DNA from: Ruegeria sp. THAF33
GTDB taxonomy: Bacteria > Pseudomonadota > Alphaproteobacteria > Rhodobacterales > Rhodobacteraceae
Assembly (NCBI RefSeq): GCF_009363615.1
Contig: NZ_CP045384.1
Span: forward strand, 2,106,501-2,170,500
Direction of reading: 5' to 3'
Length of the DNA stretch: 64,000 nt
Positions 35,076 through 43,066 of this stretch are shown here, piece after piece; the first letter of the stretch is position 1, and every line of letters starts with the position of its first letter. Under the pieces are notes generated by a model. That model ran no database searches. It was given only the letters and a program-made list of their open reading frames with translations, and was not told the DNA's origin. A program made the position numbers and the translations under genes.

Positions 35076-36242
35076 ATGCTGTCCTCAATACGAACATCTG
35101 TTCTGGCTCTTGGGCTTGCCGTTCTGGCGATACCAGCCCAGGCTTTTGATACATCCGCCCGCGCGGCTTACGTGATCGACCAAACCACCGGTACCGTGCT
35201 GCTGTCGAAAGAAGCCGACCAACCGTTGCCGCCTGCGTCGATGTCCAAGCTCATGACGCTTTATGTTGCGTTCGAAGCATTGCGGGACGGACGCTTGACG
35301 CTGGACGAAACTCTGCCTGTTTCGGAACACGCGATGAGCTATGGCGGCTCTACGATGTTCCTGAATACGCAGGATCGCGTTCGTGTCGAAGATCTGCTGC
35401 GCGGCATTATCGTTTTGTCGGGTAATGACGCCTGCGTCGTCATTGCCGAAGCGCTCAGCCCGGATGGCACCGAAGCGGGATTTGCGCGATACATGACCCA
35501 GCGGGCCAAGCAGATGGGTATGAACAATTCGAACTTCGCAAATTCGAACGGCTGGCCCGCCGCCGGGCATATGATGTCGGCTCATGATCTGGCCGTTCTT
35601 GCGGACCGGCTGATCACCGACTTTCCGGAATACTATCCCCTTTTCGCCGAAGAAGTTTTCGAATTCGATGGCCGCGCGCCCTCGAACGCACGCAACCGCA
35701 ACCCGCTGCTGCGGCTGGATATCGGCGCAGATGGCCTGAAAACCGGCCATACACAAGAAGCGGGCTATGGCCTTGTCGGGTCCGCCAAACAAGGCGACAG
35801 GCGTGTGATCTTTGTGCTGACGGGTCTCGACAGCACCGGCCAACGGGCAGAGGAGGCTGAGGCCGTGGTTAACTGGTCGTTTCGAAATTTTGTCGAGAGG
35901 ACAGTTGCCACCGCGGAAACGCCGATAGCCGAAGCCAAACTGTGGATGGGCGAGAAAAAGACCGTGGGACTTGTTCCCGAAGGTGATCTGAATGTGCTGT
36001 TCCCGGTTCTGGGCACTCAGAATGTCGAGGCCGAAGTGGTCTATGAGGGCCCGATCAACGCGCCCGTCAAAAAAGGTCAGCAACTGGCCGAACTGGTGAT
36101 CAAGCCCGAAGGGTTGCCGGAAATCCGGCGCCCGCTTGTGGCAGCAGAAGATGTTGCGATTGGCGGGTTTGTGGTGCGTATGCTGACCGTCGGCGGTATC
36201 GTATTGAAGGACGTGATCAACAACCCGCTGGAGTCGATGTGA
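35076..36242 (+). CDS. D-alanyl-D-alanine carboxypeptidase (penicillin-binding protein 5/6 family)
   Basis: Periplasmic peptidoglycan carboxypeptidase of 388 residues with a signal peptide (MLSSIRTSVLALGLAVLAIP, cleavage near AQA-F). All three active-site motifs are present: SMSK with S55 and K58, SGN in IIVLSGNDACVV, and KTG in DGLKTGHTQEAG. The C-terminal beta-rich domain (about 285-385) is followed by VLKDVINNPLESM, a short amphipathic tail for membrane attachment as in PBP5. It is 16 bases downstream of the SPOR lipoprotein, and its stop overlaps tmk. Confidence 0.94.
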   Translation: MLSSIRTSVLALGLAVLAIPAQAFDTSARAAYVIDQTTGTVLLSKEADQPLPPASMSKLMTLYVAFEALRDGRLTLDETLPVSEHAMSYGGSTMFLNTQDRVRVEDLLRGIIVLSGNDACVVIAEALSPDGTEAGFARYMTQRAKQMGMNNSNFANSNGWPAAGHMMSAHDLAVLADRLITDFPEYYPLFAEEVFEFDGRAPSNARNRNPLLRLDIGADGLKTGHTQEAGYGLVGSAKQGDRRVIFVLTGLDSTGQRAEEAEAVVNWSFRNFVERTVATAETPIAEAKLWMGEKKTVGLVPEGDLNVLFPVLGTQNVEAEVVYEGPINAPVKKGQQLAELVIKPEGLPEIRRPLVAAEDVAIGGFVVRMLTVGGIVLKDVINNPLESM

Positions 36243-36865
36243 CGAAAGCGGGGTTATTTCTGACCTTCGAAGGCATTGACGGTTCAGGCAAGTCAACACA
36301 GGCGCGGATGCTGGCGGAACATCTGCGCGCGCAGGGTCACGAGGTGGTACTGACGCGCGAACCCGGCGGTTCCGCGGGGGCCGAGGAAATTCGCAGCCTG
36401 GTTTTGGAGGGCGACCCGGATCGCTGGTCGGCCGAGACCGAGATCCTGCTGTTCACAGCAGCCCGCCGCGACCATCTGGAGCGTACAATCGAGCCCGCGC
36501 TGGCGGCAGGGAAGGTGGTGATCTGCGACCGCTTTGCTGACAGCACACGTATGTATCAGGGCTTGTCCCGGGGTGACCTGCGAAATCTGGTGGATCAGTT
36601 GCACAGCCTGATGATCGGGCGCGAACCGGACATGACGCTGCTGATCGATATGGACCCTGAAACGGGCCTGGCACGCGCCAAGGGGCGACAAGGCACCGAA
36701 GAACGGTTCGAGGATTTTGGCCCGGAATTGCAAAAGAAGATGCGCGCCGGCTTTCTGGCGCTGGCCGATGAGTTCCCCGACAGGTTTCACATCGTGGATG
36801 GCAACAGGGACATGGACAGCGTTGCGCAGGATGTGACAGAAATCGTCCAGGCAGCACTGCGGTAG
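36239..36865 (+). CDS. tmk: Thymidylate kinase
   Basis: 208-residue dTMP kinase (dTMP to dTDP). It has the P-loop FEGIDGSGKSTQ (about residues 8-19), the DRF motif in VICDRFADSTRMYQG and a lid region RAKGRQGTEERFE. It starts with GTG overlapping the carboxypeptidase stop (ATGTGA). It is followed after three bases by holB, the conserved tmk-holB-tatD arrangement of many bacteria. Confidence 0.96.
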   Translation: MTKAGLFLTFEGIDGSGKSTQARMLAEHLRAQGHEVVLTREPGGSAGAEEIRSLVLEGDPDRWSAETEILLFTAARRDHLERTIEPALAAGKVVICDRFADSTRMYQGLSRGDLRNLVDQLHSLMIGREPDMTLLIDMDPETGLARAKGRQGTEERFEDFGPELQKKMRAGFLALADEFPDRFHIVDGNRDMDSVAQDVTEIVQAALR

Positions 36866-36868
36866 ACG

Positions 36869-37990
36869 ATGAACGACGATATCCCTTCTCCGGATCAGGT
36901 GCCGGGCGCGCCACATCCGCGCGAAACCGTTCGGCTTTTTGGCCAGGATGCGGCTGAACAGGCATTCCTGACCGCCTACACCTCGGACCGTTTGCATCAC
37001 GGTTGGCTGCTGACAGGGCCACGCGGTGTCGGCAAGGCGACCCTTGCCTGGCGAATTGCAAGATTTCTGCTGACCACTCCGCCGGCCGAGGATGGCGGGT
37101 TGTTCGGCGCGCCGCCTCCGCCCGAGACGCTCGATATCGATCCCGATCACCCGGTGGCCCATCGCATTCAGGCTGGGGCAGAACCGGGTTTGGCGGCGAT
37201 AACCCGGTCGCTGAACGATCAGGGACGGCTGCGCGGTGAGATCGTCGTGGATGACATCCGCAAGCTTGGAAAGTTTTTTGGCCTGTCCTCTGCGGACGGC
37301 GGCCGCCGCGTCGTGATCGTGGATTCAGCAGACGAAATGAACGTCAGTGCCGCCAACGCGTTGCTGAAAATGCTGGAAGAGCCGCCTGCCCGTACCACCC
37401 TTTTGCTGGTATCGCATCAACCCTCACGCCTGTTGCCAACCATCCGTTCACGCTGTCGCACGCTGCGCTTAGGCCCGCTGAACGCGCAAGACATGCAAGC
37501 CGCCCTGTCACAAACGGAAACCGACATTCCCGCGCAGACAGAACACCTTGCCGCGCTTGCCGCAGGTTCAGTCGGAGACGCCGTGCGTTTGATCAATCTG
37601 GGTGGTCTGGACATCTATGCCGAACTGATCGCCATTCTGGGCACCTTGCCCCGCATGGATCGCCAGCGCGCGCTGGCCCTGGCCGAAGCGGCAGCACAGC
37701 GCGGCGCGGCGGACCGGTTCGAACTTTTGCTTACCCTGATCGACATCGCTCTGTCACGGCTGGCCCTGACCGGGGCAACGGGCACGCCCCCGCTTCCGGA
37801 AGCCGCCCCCAACGAGGGTGAAACACTGGCGCGTCTGTCAGCATCGCCAAATCAAGCCCGTCGCTGGGCCGAGGTCGCCGCAACGATCACAGCCAGAGCG
37901 CGACATGGTCAGGCAGTCAACCTTGACCCTGCCGCTCTGGTCCTAGATACGGTGTTCAAGATACAGGAAACTGCCGGTCAGAACAGATGA
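36869..37990 (+). CDS. holB: DNA polymerase III subunit delta'
   Basis: 373-residue clamp-loader subunit. The Walker A-like GPRGVGKATLA has alanine in place of the first Ser/Thr. The later part has MLEEPPARTTLLLVSHQPSRLLPTIRSRC, with the SRC sensor motif that serves as the arginine finger toward the adjacent gamma/tau subunit. Delta' need not hydrolyse ATP, so the changed P-loop is not alarming. It is translationally coupled to tatD (ATGA). Confidence 0.94.
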   Translation: MNDDIPSPDQVPGAPHPRETVRLFGQDAAEQAFLTAYTSDRLHHGWLLTGPRGVGKATLAWRIARFLLTTPPAEDGGLFGAPPPPETLDIDPDHPVAHRIQAGAEPGLAAITRSLNDQGRLRGEIVVDDIRKLGKFFGLSSADGGRRVVIVDSADEMNVSAANALLKMLEEPPARTTLLLVSHQPSRLLPTIRSRCRTLRLGPLNAQDMQAALSQTETDIPAQTEHLAALAAGSVGDAVRLINLGGLDIYAELIAILGTLPRMDRQRALALAEAAAQRGAADRFELLLTLIDIALSRLALTGATGTPPLPEAAPNEGETLARLSASPNQARRWAEVAATITARARHGQAVNLDPAALVLDTVFKIQETAGQNR

Positions 37991-38793
37991 GCGACACCCC
38001 CCAGATTACCGACAGCCATTGCCATCTGGACTTCCCGGATTTCGAAGGCCAGTTGGACGACATCATCGCGCGTGCTGCCCAGGCTGGAGTGACCCGGATG
38101 GTGACGATCTGCACCAAACTGCGCAACGAACCGGCCGTCCGTGCGATTGCCGAAGCCCACGCGCCGGTCTTCTATGCCGCCGGCACACACCCGATGAGCG
38201 CCGCGGACGAGCCATTGGCCTCGGTCGATGATCTGGTCGCCCTGACACGGCATCCTAAATTCGTCGGTATCGGTGAAACCGGCTTGGACTACCACTATAC
38301 CGCCGACAGTGCCGAAGTGCAGAAACAGTCACTTCGCATCCATATCGAAGCGGCCCAGCGCACCGGGTTGCCCCTGATCATTCACGCCCGCGCAGCTGAT
38401 GAAGATATGGCTCGCATTCTGGCCGAAGAATATCGCAACGCACCCTATTCCTGCGTCATGCACTGCTTCTCATCGTCTGCTCAATTGGCCAAGGCCGCGC
38501 TGGAGCTGGGGTTTTATCTGTCCATGTCCGGCATCGCAGCCTTTCCCAAAAGTCAGGAGTTGCGCGATATCTTCGCAAACGCCCCGGTGGACAAGATTCT
38601 GGTGGAAACTGACGCGCCCTATCTGGCCCCGCCGCCCTATCGCGGCAAACGAAACGAGCCGGCCTATACTGTGCACACGGCCCAAAAGGGGGCCGAAATC
38701 TTTGGCATGGACTATGCCGCCTTTGCCGACCAGACACAGGCGAACTTCGACCGGCTGTTTACCAAAGCGGCATCATACAAGGCCGCTGCATGA
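37987..38793 (+). CDS. TatD-family metal-dependent deoxyribonuclease
   Basis: 268-residue amidohydrolase-fold nuclease. Metal ligands are DSHCHLDF at the N terminus, IGETGLDYHY, IIHAR, MHCFS and KILVETDAPYLAPPPYRGKRNEP near the C terminus. TatD-like proteins act as 3'-5' exonucleases or D-aminoacyl-tRNA deacylase-like enzymes. It overlaps holB and the next gene by four bases each, forming a tmk-holB-tatD-MBL operon. Confidence 0.94.
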   Translation: MSDTPQITDSHCHLDFPDFEGQLDDIIARAAQAGVTRMVTICTKLRNEPAVRAIAEAHAPVFYAAGTHPMSAADEPLASVDDLVALTRHPKFVGIGETGLDYHYTADSAEVQKQSLRIHIEAAQRTGLPLIIHARAADEDMARILAEEYRNAPYSCVMHCFSSSAQLAKAALELGFYLSMSGIAAFPKSQELRDIFANAPVDKILVETDAPYLAPPPYRGKRNEPAYTVHTAQKGAEIFGMDYAAFADQTQANFDRLFTKAASYKAAA

Positions 38794-39587
38794 CCGGCTT
38801 CCGATTTACAATTCTGGGCTGCGGGTCCTCTGGCGGCGTGCCGCGGCTGGGCGGTCAGTGGGGCGATTGTGACCCTGCGAACCCCAAGAACATCCGGCGC
38901 CGCTGTTCGATGCTGGTCGAACGCGACGGGCCAGATGGGACAACCTCGGTTCTGATCGACACCACGCCAGATATGCGCAGCCAGTTGCTGGATACAGGTA
39001 CAGGGCGGTTGGACGGGGTCGTCTATACGCACTCTCACGCAGACCATGTGCATGGAATCGATGATTTGCGCATGATCGTGTTCAACATGAAAACCCGCGT
39101 TCCCGTTTGGGCGGATGGCGACACCCAGAACGCCTTGTTGGGGCGGTTTGGATACGCGTTCATTCAGCCGGAAGGCTCTCCTTATCCTCCGATACTCGAG
39201 CTCAAGTCCATCGACGGTCCATTTGAAATCGACGGCCCCGGCGGCCCGATTCCGTTTCGTCCTTTCAAAGTGAATCACGGTTCGATCGATTCCCTGGGAT
39301 TCCGCATTGGGCAACTCGCCTATCTTCCGGATGTCGCCGAGATCTACGACGATGCCTGGCCCGAAATGAAAGGGCTGGACTGCCTTGTCATCGATGCCCT
39401 GCGCCGTTCACCTCATCCAACGCATGCCCATCTGGAAAAGACGCTTGGGTGGATCGAAGATCTCCAACCGAAGCGCGCGGTTCTGACCAACATGCATATC
39501 GATCTCGACTATGCCACCGTCGATGCGGAAACCCCCGACCACATCACCCCCGCCTTCGACGGGATGGTGATCCATCAGTCGCAGTAG
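38790..39587 (+). CDS. MBL-fold metallo-hydrolase (PhnP-like phosphodiesterase family)
   Basis: 265-residue metallo-beta-lactamase-fold protein. The metal motif is HSHADHVHGID, and the N-terminal GCGSSGGVPRLGGQWGDCDPANPKNIRRRCS is typical of PhnP-like cyclic phosphodiesterases. Further ligands are in FKVNHGSIDSLGF and the late aspartate and histidine regions. No phn genes are near. The linkage to tatD is common in alphaproteobacteria. Substrate is unknown. Confidence 0.88.
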   Translation: MTGFRFTILGCGSSGGVPRLGGQWGDCDPANPKNIRRRCSMLVERDGPDGTTSVLIDTTPDMRSQLLDTGTGRLDGVVYTHSHADHVHGIDDLRMIVFNMKTRVPVWADGDTQNALLGRFGYAFIQPEGSPYPPILELKSIDGPFEIDGPGGPIPFRPFKVNHGSIDSLGFRIGQLAYLPDVAEIYDDAWPEMKGLDCLVIDALRRSPHPTHAHLEKTLGWIEDLQPKRAVLTNMHIDLDYATVDAETPDHITPAFDGMVIHQSQ

Positions 39588-39641
39588 GCCGCTGCCCGTC
39601 GCCCGCATGATATCGCAGCAGGCCCGTCGCACGGGGGTCAC

Positions 39642-40574
39642 ATGCTGCAAAGCCTGATCGACGTCATTCTTCCGGTTTTCCTTGTAATCGGGGCCGGGTA
39701 TACGGCAACACGCACAGGGTACTTCAAAGAAGCGCATGTCGATGGGTTGATGAAGTTCACCCAAGGCTTTGCGATTCCCTGCCTTTTGTTCCTGGCCATC
39801 GCGCATCTGGACCTCAGCGCCAGTTTCGACCCCCGGCTTTTGGCCAGTTTCTATTCCGCTGCCGCCCTGTGTTTCACAGCAGGCCTGTTCGGCGCACGCA
39901 TCATTTTCGGGCGCGATTGGGAAGATTGCGTTGCCATCGGGTTTTGTTGCCTGTTCTCAAACTCTGTCCTGTTGGGTTTGCCGATAACCGAACGCGCATA
40001 TGGGCCCGAGAACCTGACCGGCAACTACGCGATCATCGCCTTCCATTCTCCGTTTTGTTACGGCGTCGGGATCACGGTGATGGAGGTCGTGCGAAATCGC
40101 GGTCATGGTGGCGTGCGCATGGCACGGTCTGTTTTGTCCGCAATGTTCAAGAACGCGCTGATCCTTGGTATCGCCCTTGGGTTTCTGGTCAACCTGTCCG
40201 GCCTGGCGATCCCTGCCGTGGTCGACGAAGCGCTGGGGTTGATCACCCGTGCTGCCCTGCCCGGGGCGTTGTTTGCCTTGGGCGGTGTGCTGGTCAAATA
40301 CAAGCCCGAGGGCGACCTGCGCACCATTGCTTATGTTTGCTGTATCTCTTTGATGCTGCATCCCAGCCTGGTGTGGGTGTTCGGCAAATCCACGGGCCTG
40401 CCGCAGGATCTGTTTCGGTCGGGGGTTTTGAATGCGGCCATGGCTCCGGGTTTCAACGCCTATATCTTCGCCAACATGTATGGTCGCGCAAAACGGGTCG
40501 CAGCGTCGGCGGTCCTTATCGGAACGGCCTCGTCCATTCTGACCGTGTGGCTATGGCTGACACTTCTGGGCTAA
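39642..40574 (+). CDS. AEC-family (auxin efflux carrier-type) transporter
   Basis: 310-residue inner-membrane protein with about ten hydrophobic segments in two halves. It matches malonate/auxin efflux carriers: a LPVFLVIGAGYTATRTGYF start, an ALGGVLVKYKPEGDLR segment in the middle and PSLVWVFGKSTGLPQDLFRSGVLNAAMAPGFNAYIF near the end. A 54-base spacer with no obvious terminator separates it from the upstream gene. Transported compound unknown. Confidence 0.85.
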   Translation: MLQSLIDVILPVFLVIGAGYTATRTGYFKEAHVDGLMKFTQGFAIPCLLFLAIAHLDLSASFDPRLLASFYSAAALCFTAGLFGARIIFGRDWEDCVAIGFCCLFSNSVLLGLPITERAYGPENLTGNYAIIAFHSPFCYGVGITVMEVVRNRGHGGVRMARSVLSAMFKNALILGIALGFLVNLSGLAIPAVVDEALGLITRAALPGALFALGGVLVKYKPEGDLRTIAYVCCISLMLHPSLVWVFGKSTGLPQDLFRSGVLNAAMAPGFNAYIFANMYGRAKRVAASAVLIGTASSILTVWLWLTLLG

Positions 40575-40635
40575 CTGAGGTGTTGACTTCAGTTTGATGT
40601 GAAACACCTATCGCGCAACGCAGCAGGAGATCCGA

Positions 40636-41334
40636 ATGTCACATGCCATAATTGTCGCTCATGGCCAACCGTCAGACCCGGAACCGGCCGAAGCTGCACT
40701 TGCGGCATTCGCCGCCAAGGTCAACGCGCTTACCGGGCATGTAGCGGTGGATTCGGCCACCCTGGCAGCGCCGGGTGCGTTGGAGGCGAAGCTGAACCGC
40801 GCGCCCGAAAACTCGGTCATCTATCCACTTTTCATGGCAAAAGGGTGGTTTGTCACCAGCGCTCTACCCAAACGGCTTGGGCACCATCCGGCACGGATTT
40901 TGGACCCGCTTGGAATTGACCCAGACCTGCCGGCCCTGACCGCAGAGGCCCTGCGATCGGAATTGTCCGACAAACACTGGGCCGCTCGGTCCACCGATCT
41001 GGTCATTGCCGCGCATGGTTCCGGGCGCAGCCGGAACCCGTCGACCGTGGCGTTGCAGTTTGCGAAACAGCTTGCAGAACTGATTGCGTTCAAATCCGTT
41101 CGCGTCGGTTTCGTCGAAGAGCCACCTTCCATATCTGACGCTGCAAACGGTACCGAAGGTCAGGCGCTGTGCCTTCCGTTCTTTGCCTGTGCCGGAGGGC
41201 ATGTGCAGGAAGACGTCCCGCAAGAGCTGGATCGCGCAGGGTTTTCAGGCGTGGTCCTGCCGGTGGTGGGAGAGTTGCCTCCGATCCGGCAACAGATTGC
41301 GAAAAAGATAAATGCGGCATTCGGTTCAGCCTGA
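40636..41334 (+). CDS. CbiX/sirohydrochlorin cobaltochelatase-domain protein
   Basis: 232-residue two-lobed chelatase-like protein. It has an N-terminal VAHGQPSDPEPAEAAL half, and a C-terminal half beginning LVIAAHGSGRSRNPS, each with the histidine used for metal insertion in CbiX/SirB enzymes. LCLPFFACAGGHVQEDVPQEL supplies a further histidine. The real reaction may be cobalt, nickel or iron insertion into sirohydrochlorin. No cobalamin or siroheme genes lie nearby, so the pathway is uncertain. Confidence 0.78.
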   Translation: MSHAIIVAHGQPSDPEPAEAALAAFAAKVNALTGHVAVDSATLAAPGALEAKLNRAPENSVIYPLFMAKGWFVTSALPKRLGHHPARILDPLGIDPDLPALTAEALRSELSDKHWAARSTDLVIAAHGSGRSRNPSTVALQFAKQLAELIAFKSVRVGFVEEPPSISDAANGTEGQALCLPFFACAGGHVQEDVPQELDRAGFSGVVLPVVGELPPIRQQIAKKINAAFGSA

Positions 41335-41371
41335 AGCCCCGATACGTGCCCATCGTGTTTTCAGAACGCAT

Positions 41372-42364
41372 TCAGGTTTGCGCCTTGCTCAACGCTGAAT
41401 ACATGCGATGGCAAGACCGGCCGTCGCGCTTGGCCTGATAAAGGGCCAAATCTGCTGCGTGAAGAATGTCGGCGGCATTGGGGCAGTCGAACTGCGTGGA
41501 CAAGGCAGTGCCAATACTGGCCGAGATCGAACAACTCTGATTCTGAAAGGTCATCGGTTCATTCAACCTTGATACCAGACGACCAGCAATGCAGGCCAGA
41601 GTATCTTCCCGAGTCAGATCTTTGAAAATAATGACGAATTCATCCCCCCCGACCCGGGCCACGGTGTCGTTGCTTCGTGTTTCCTCCTGCATGATGCGGG
41701 CGGCCTGCTGCAAGACAAAATCACCCGCCGCATGGCCCAGCTTGTCATTTACAGATTTGAAAAAGTCCAGATCCAGATGCATGAGCGCGAAGGTGGAATT
41801 CCCCGAAATCAAATGCTCGAGCAAGTGATCCATCGCCCTGCGGTTCTTCAGCCCGGTCAATGTGTCGGTAAAGGCCTGCTCTTCGGCTGCAAGCATCGCA
41901 CCTTGTAGCCGAAGGTTGAGAGAGCGGGATGCCTCCATCGCGGCGGATTTGGCTTCGACCAGATACAACAGCTCAATCGCCAGATCCGTGCCCGAGAAAT
42001 CCGCACTTGTCAGCGAATAGTCCCGCACCGCATCCAAAATCGAGATACCAAATGACAGATTGATGACCGCGCCACCGGAATGCGGCAAAGGAGCGACCAA
42101 GCCTTTGAGGGTTGTGCGCGGTTCATCATGAAACCTCAGATGCAGCTTCGCCCCCGCCATTGACATCAGGGCGGGAATGGTGGTGATCGTTCTGGGGCGG
42201 ATCAGTTCAAACACATCCAGAAATCCCTGCCCCACCAGCGGCAGTTCAGGTCGCAACTTTTGCAGGGTCGGACCTGCTTGCTGAATATGCCCGTTTTGGT
42301 CCACCAACAGGAACATCGGGCAAAGCGTTTCCAGCAGACCTGCCAGTTCTTGGGTATCTGTCAT
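41372..42364 (-). CDS. Diguanylate cyclase with HNOBA-type sensor-partner domain
   Basis: 330-residue cytoplasmic signalling protein. Residues about 8-115 form the heme-NO-binding-associated (HNOBA, PAS-like) domain (LCPMFLLVDQNGHI, GQGFLDVFELIRPR, LPHSGGAVINLSFGIS). A short coiled coil follows at about 128-160, then a GGDEF domain with the active site GGDEF at 239-243 and a product-inhibition RSND (RxxD) site at 230-233. It should make cyclic-di-GMP under control of the partner H-NOX-like protein, whose gene overlaps its start by four bases. Confidence 0.9.
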   Translation of the reverse strand: MTDTQELAGLLETLCPMFLLVDQNGHIQQAGPTLQKLRPELPLVGQGFLDVFELIRPRTITTIPALMSMAGAKLHLRFHDEPRTTLKGLVAPLPHSGGAVINLSFGISILDAVRDYSLTSADFSGTDLAIELLYLVEAKSAAMEASRSLNLRLQGAMLAAEEQAFTDTLTGLKNRRAMDHLLEHLISGNSTFALMHLDLDFFKSVNDKLGHAAGDFVLQQAARIMQEETRSNDTVARVGGDEFVIIFKDLTREDTLACIAGRLVSRLNEPMTFQNQSCSISASIGTALSTQFDCPNAADILHAADLALYQAKRDGRSCHRMYSALSKAQT

Positions 42365-42948
42365 CCGTTCCGAGCCCCCAGATCAAAATGCCGCCCCTCA
42401 GCAAAAGCGCTTTCAACCAACATGATGGAAATGACGTCACTGCCTTGCCGCTGCCCCTCGTGTGACAGCATCACCAGCGCACCATAGTCATCCGCCATTG
42501 CGCGCAGGACCCCAACCATGACATTGGAATACCCTGGCAGGCCCGGAGAGCAACTCAGCTGAAATTCCGTGGCTGACAGCTCTCTCAGTTCCAAGGCCGG
42601 CAGGGTCAAATCAGACACGGCCAGCCGCACGCGGTCCGCCAGATCGTCGAGCGAGTGAAGAAATTCCACGTAACTGACGCCGCCGAACCTGAGAAGTCGG
42701 CGCAGCCCTTCCATATTCGGATGAGACACGAGATACGTTCCCAGGTCCTCAAACACATCGGCTTGCGGCCGATCGAGGTCTGCGCTCAGCGCCTCCATTA
42801 CCTTGGACGTCATGTCATCGTCATAGACGAGCATGGCTTCAAACTCGACAAACCCCAGAGGTGCGGCTTCGGTCACGCGCAACCAACAGGATCGCCCGTA
42901 GGTCGCACAGACAAAGGACTGTATCGCCCGATTGATCAGACCATGCAT
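42361..42948 (-). CDS. H-NOX (HNOB) domain protein lacking the expected heme-ligand residues
   Basis: 195-residue stand-alone H-NOX-fold protein beginning MHGLINRAIQSFVCATYG, the hallmark start of the family. By eye, the proximal histidine region (canonical I/L-H-D-x-h) reads LDDLADRVRLAV, with A104 where the heme-ligating histidine belongs. The later Tyr-x-Ser-x-Arg heme-propionate motif reads QLSCSPGLPGY, lacking the tyrosine and arginine. It is coupled by a four-base overlap to the HNOBA-diguanylate cyclase, so it is its probable regulatory partner, but canonical NO or oxygen binding is doubtful. Confidence 0.85.
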   Translation of the reverse strand: MHGLINRAIQSFVCATYGRSCWLRVTEAAPLGFVEFEAMLVYDDDMTSKVMEALSADLDRPQADVFEDLGTYLVSHPNMEGLRRLLRFGGVSYVEFLHSLDDLADRVRLAVSDLTLPALELRELSATEFQLSCSPGLPGYSNVMVGVLRAMADDYGALVMLSHEGQRQGSDVISIMLVESAFAEGRHFDLGARNG

Positions 42949-43066
42949 CAGATGCCCCAGTTTGGTGTCCTGTGCACTGTGGCCGGAAAAACCTTAACAA
43001 ATAGCCAAAATCCACCCTGAGTTGTAGCGAATTCAACCGAGTATCAGCGCGATACCACCTGTCCGG

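Noticed and set aside
40578-40609. Inverted repeat AGGTGTT...AACACCT before the CbiX-like gene
   Set aside because: The arms are 7 bases with an 18-base spacer and no T-run, so it is not a terminator; as an operator there is no supporting context.
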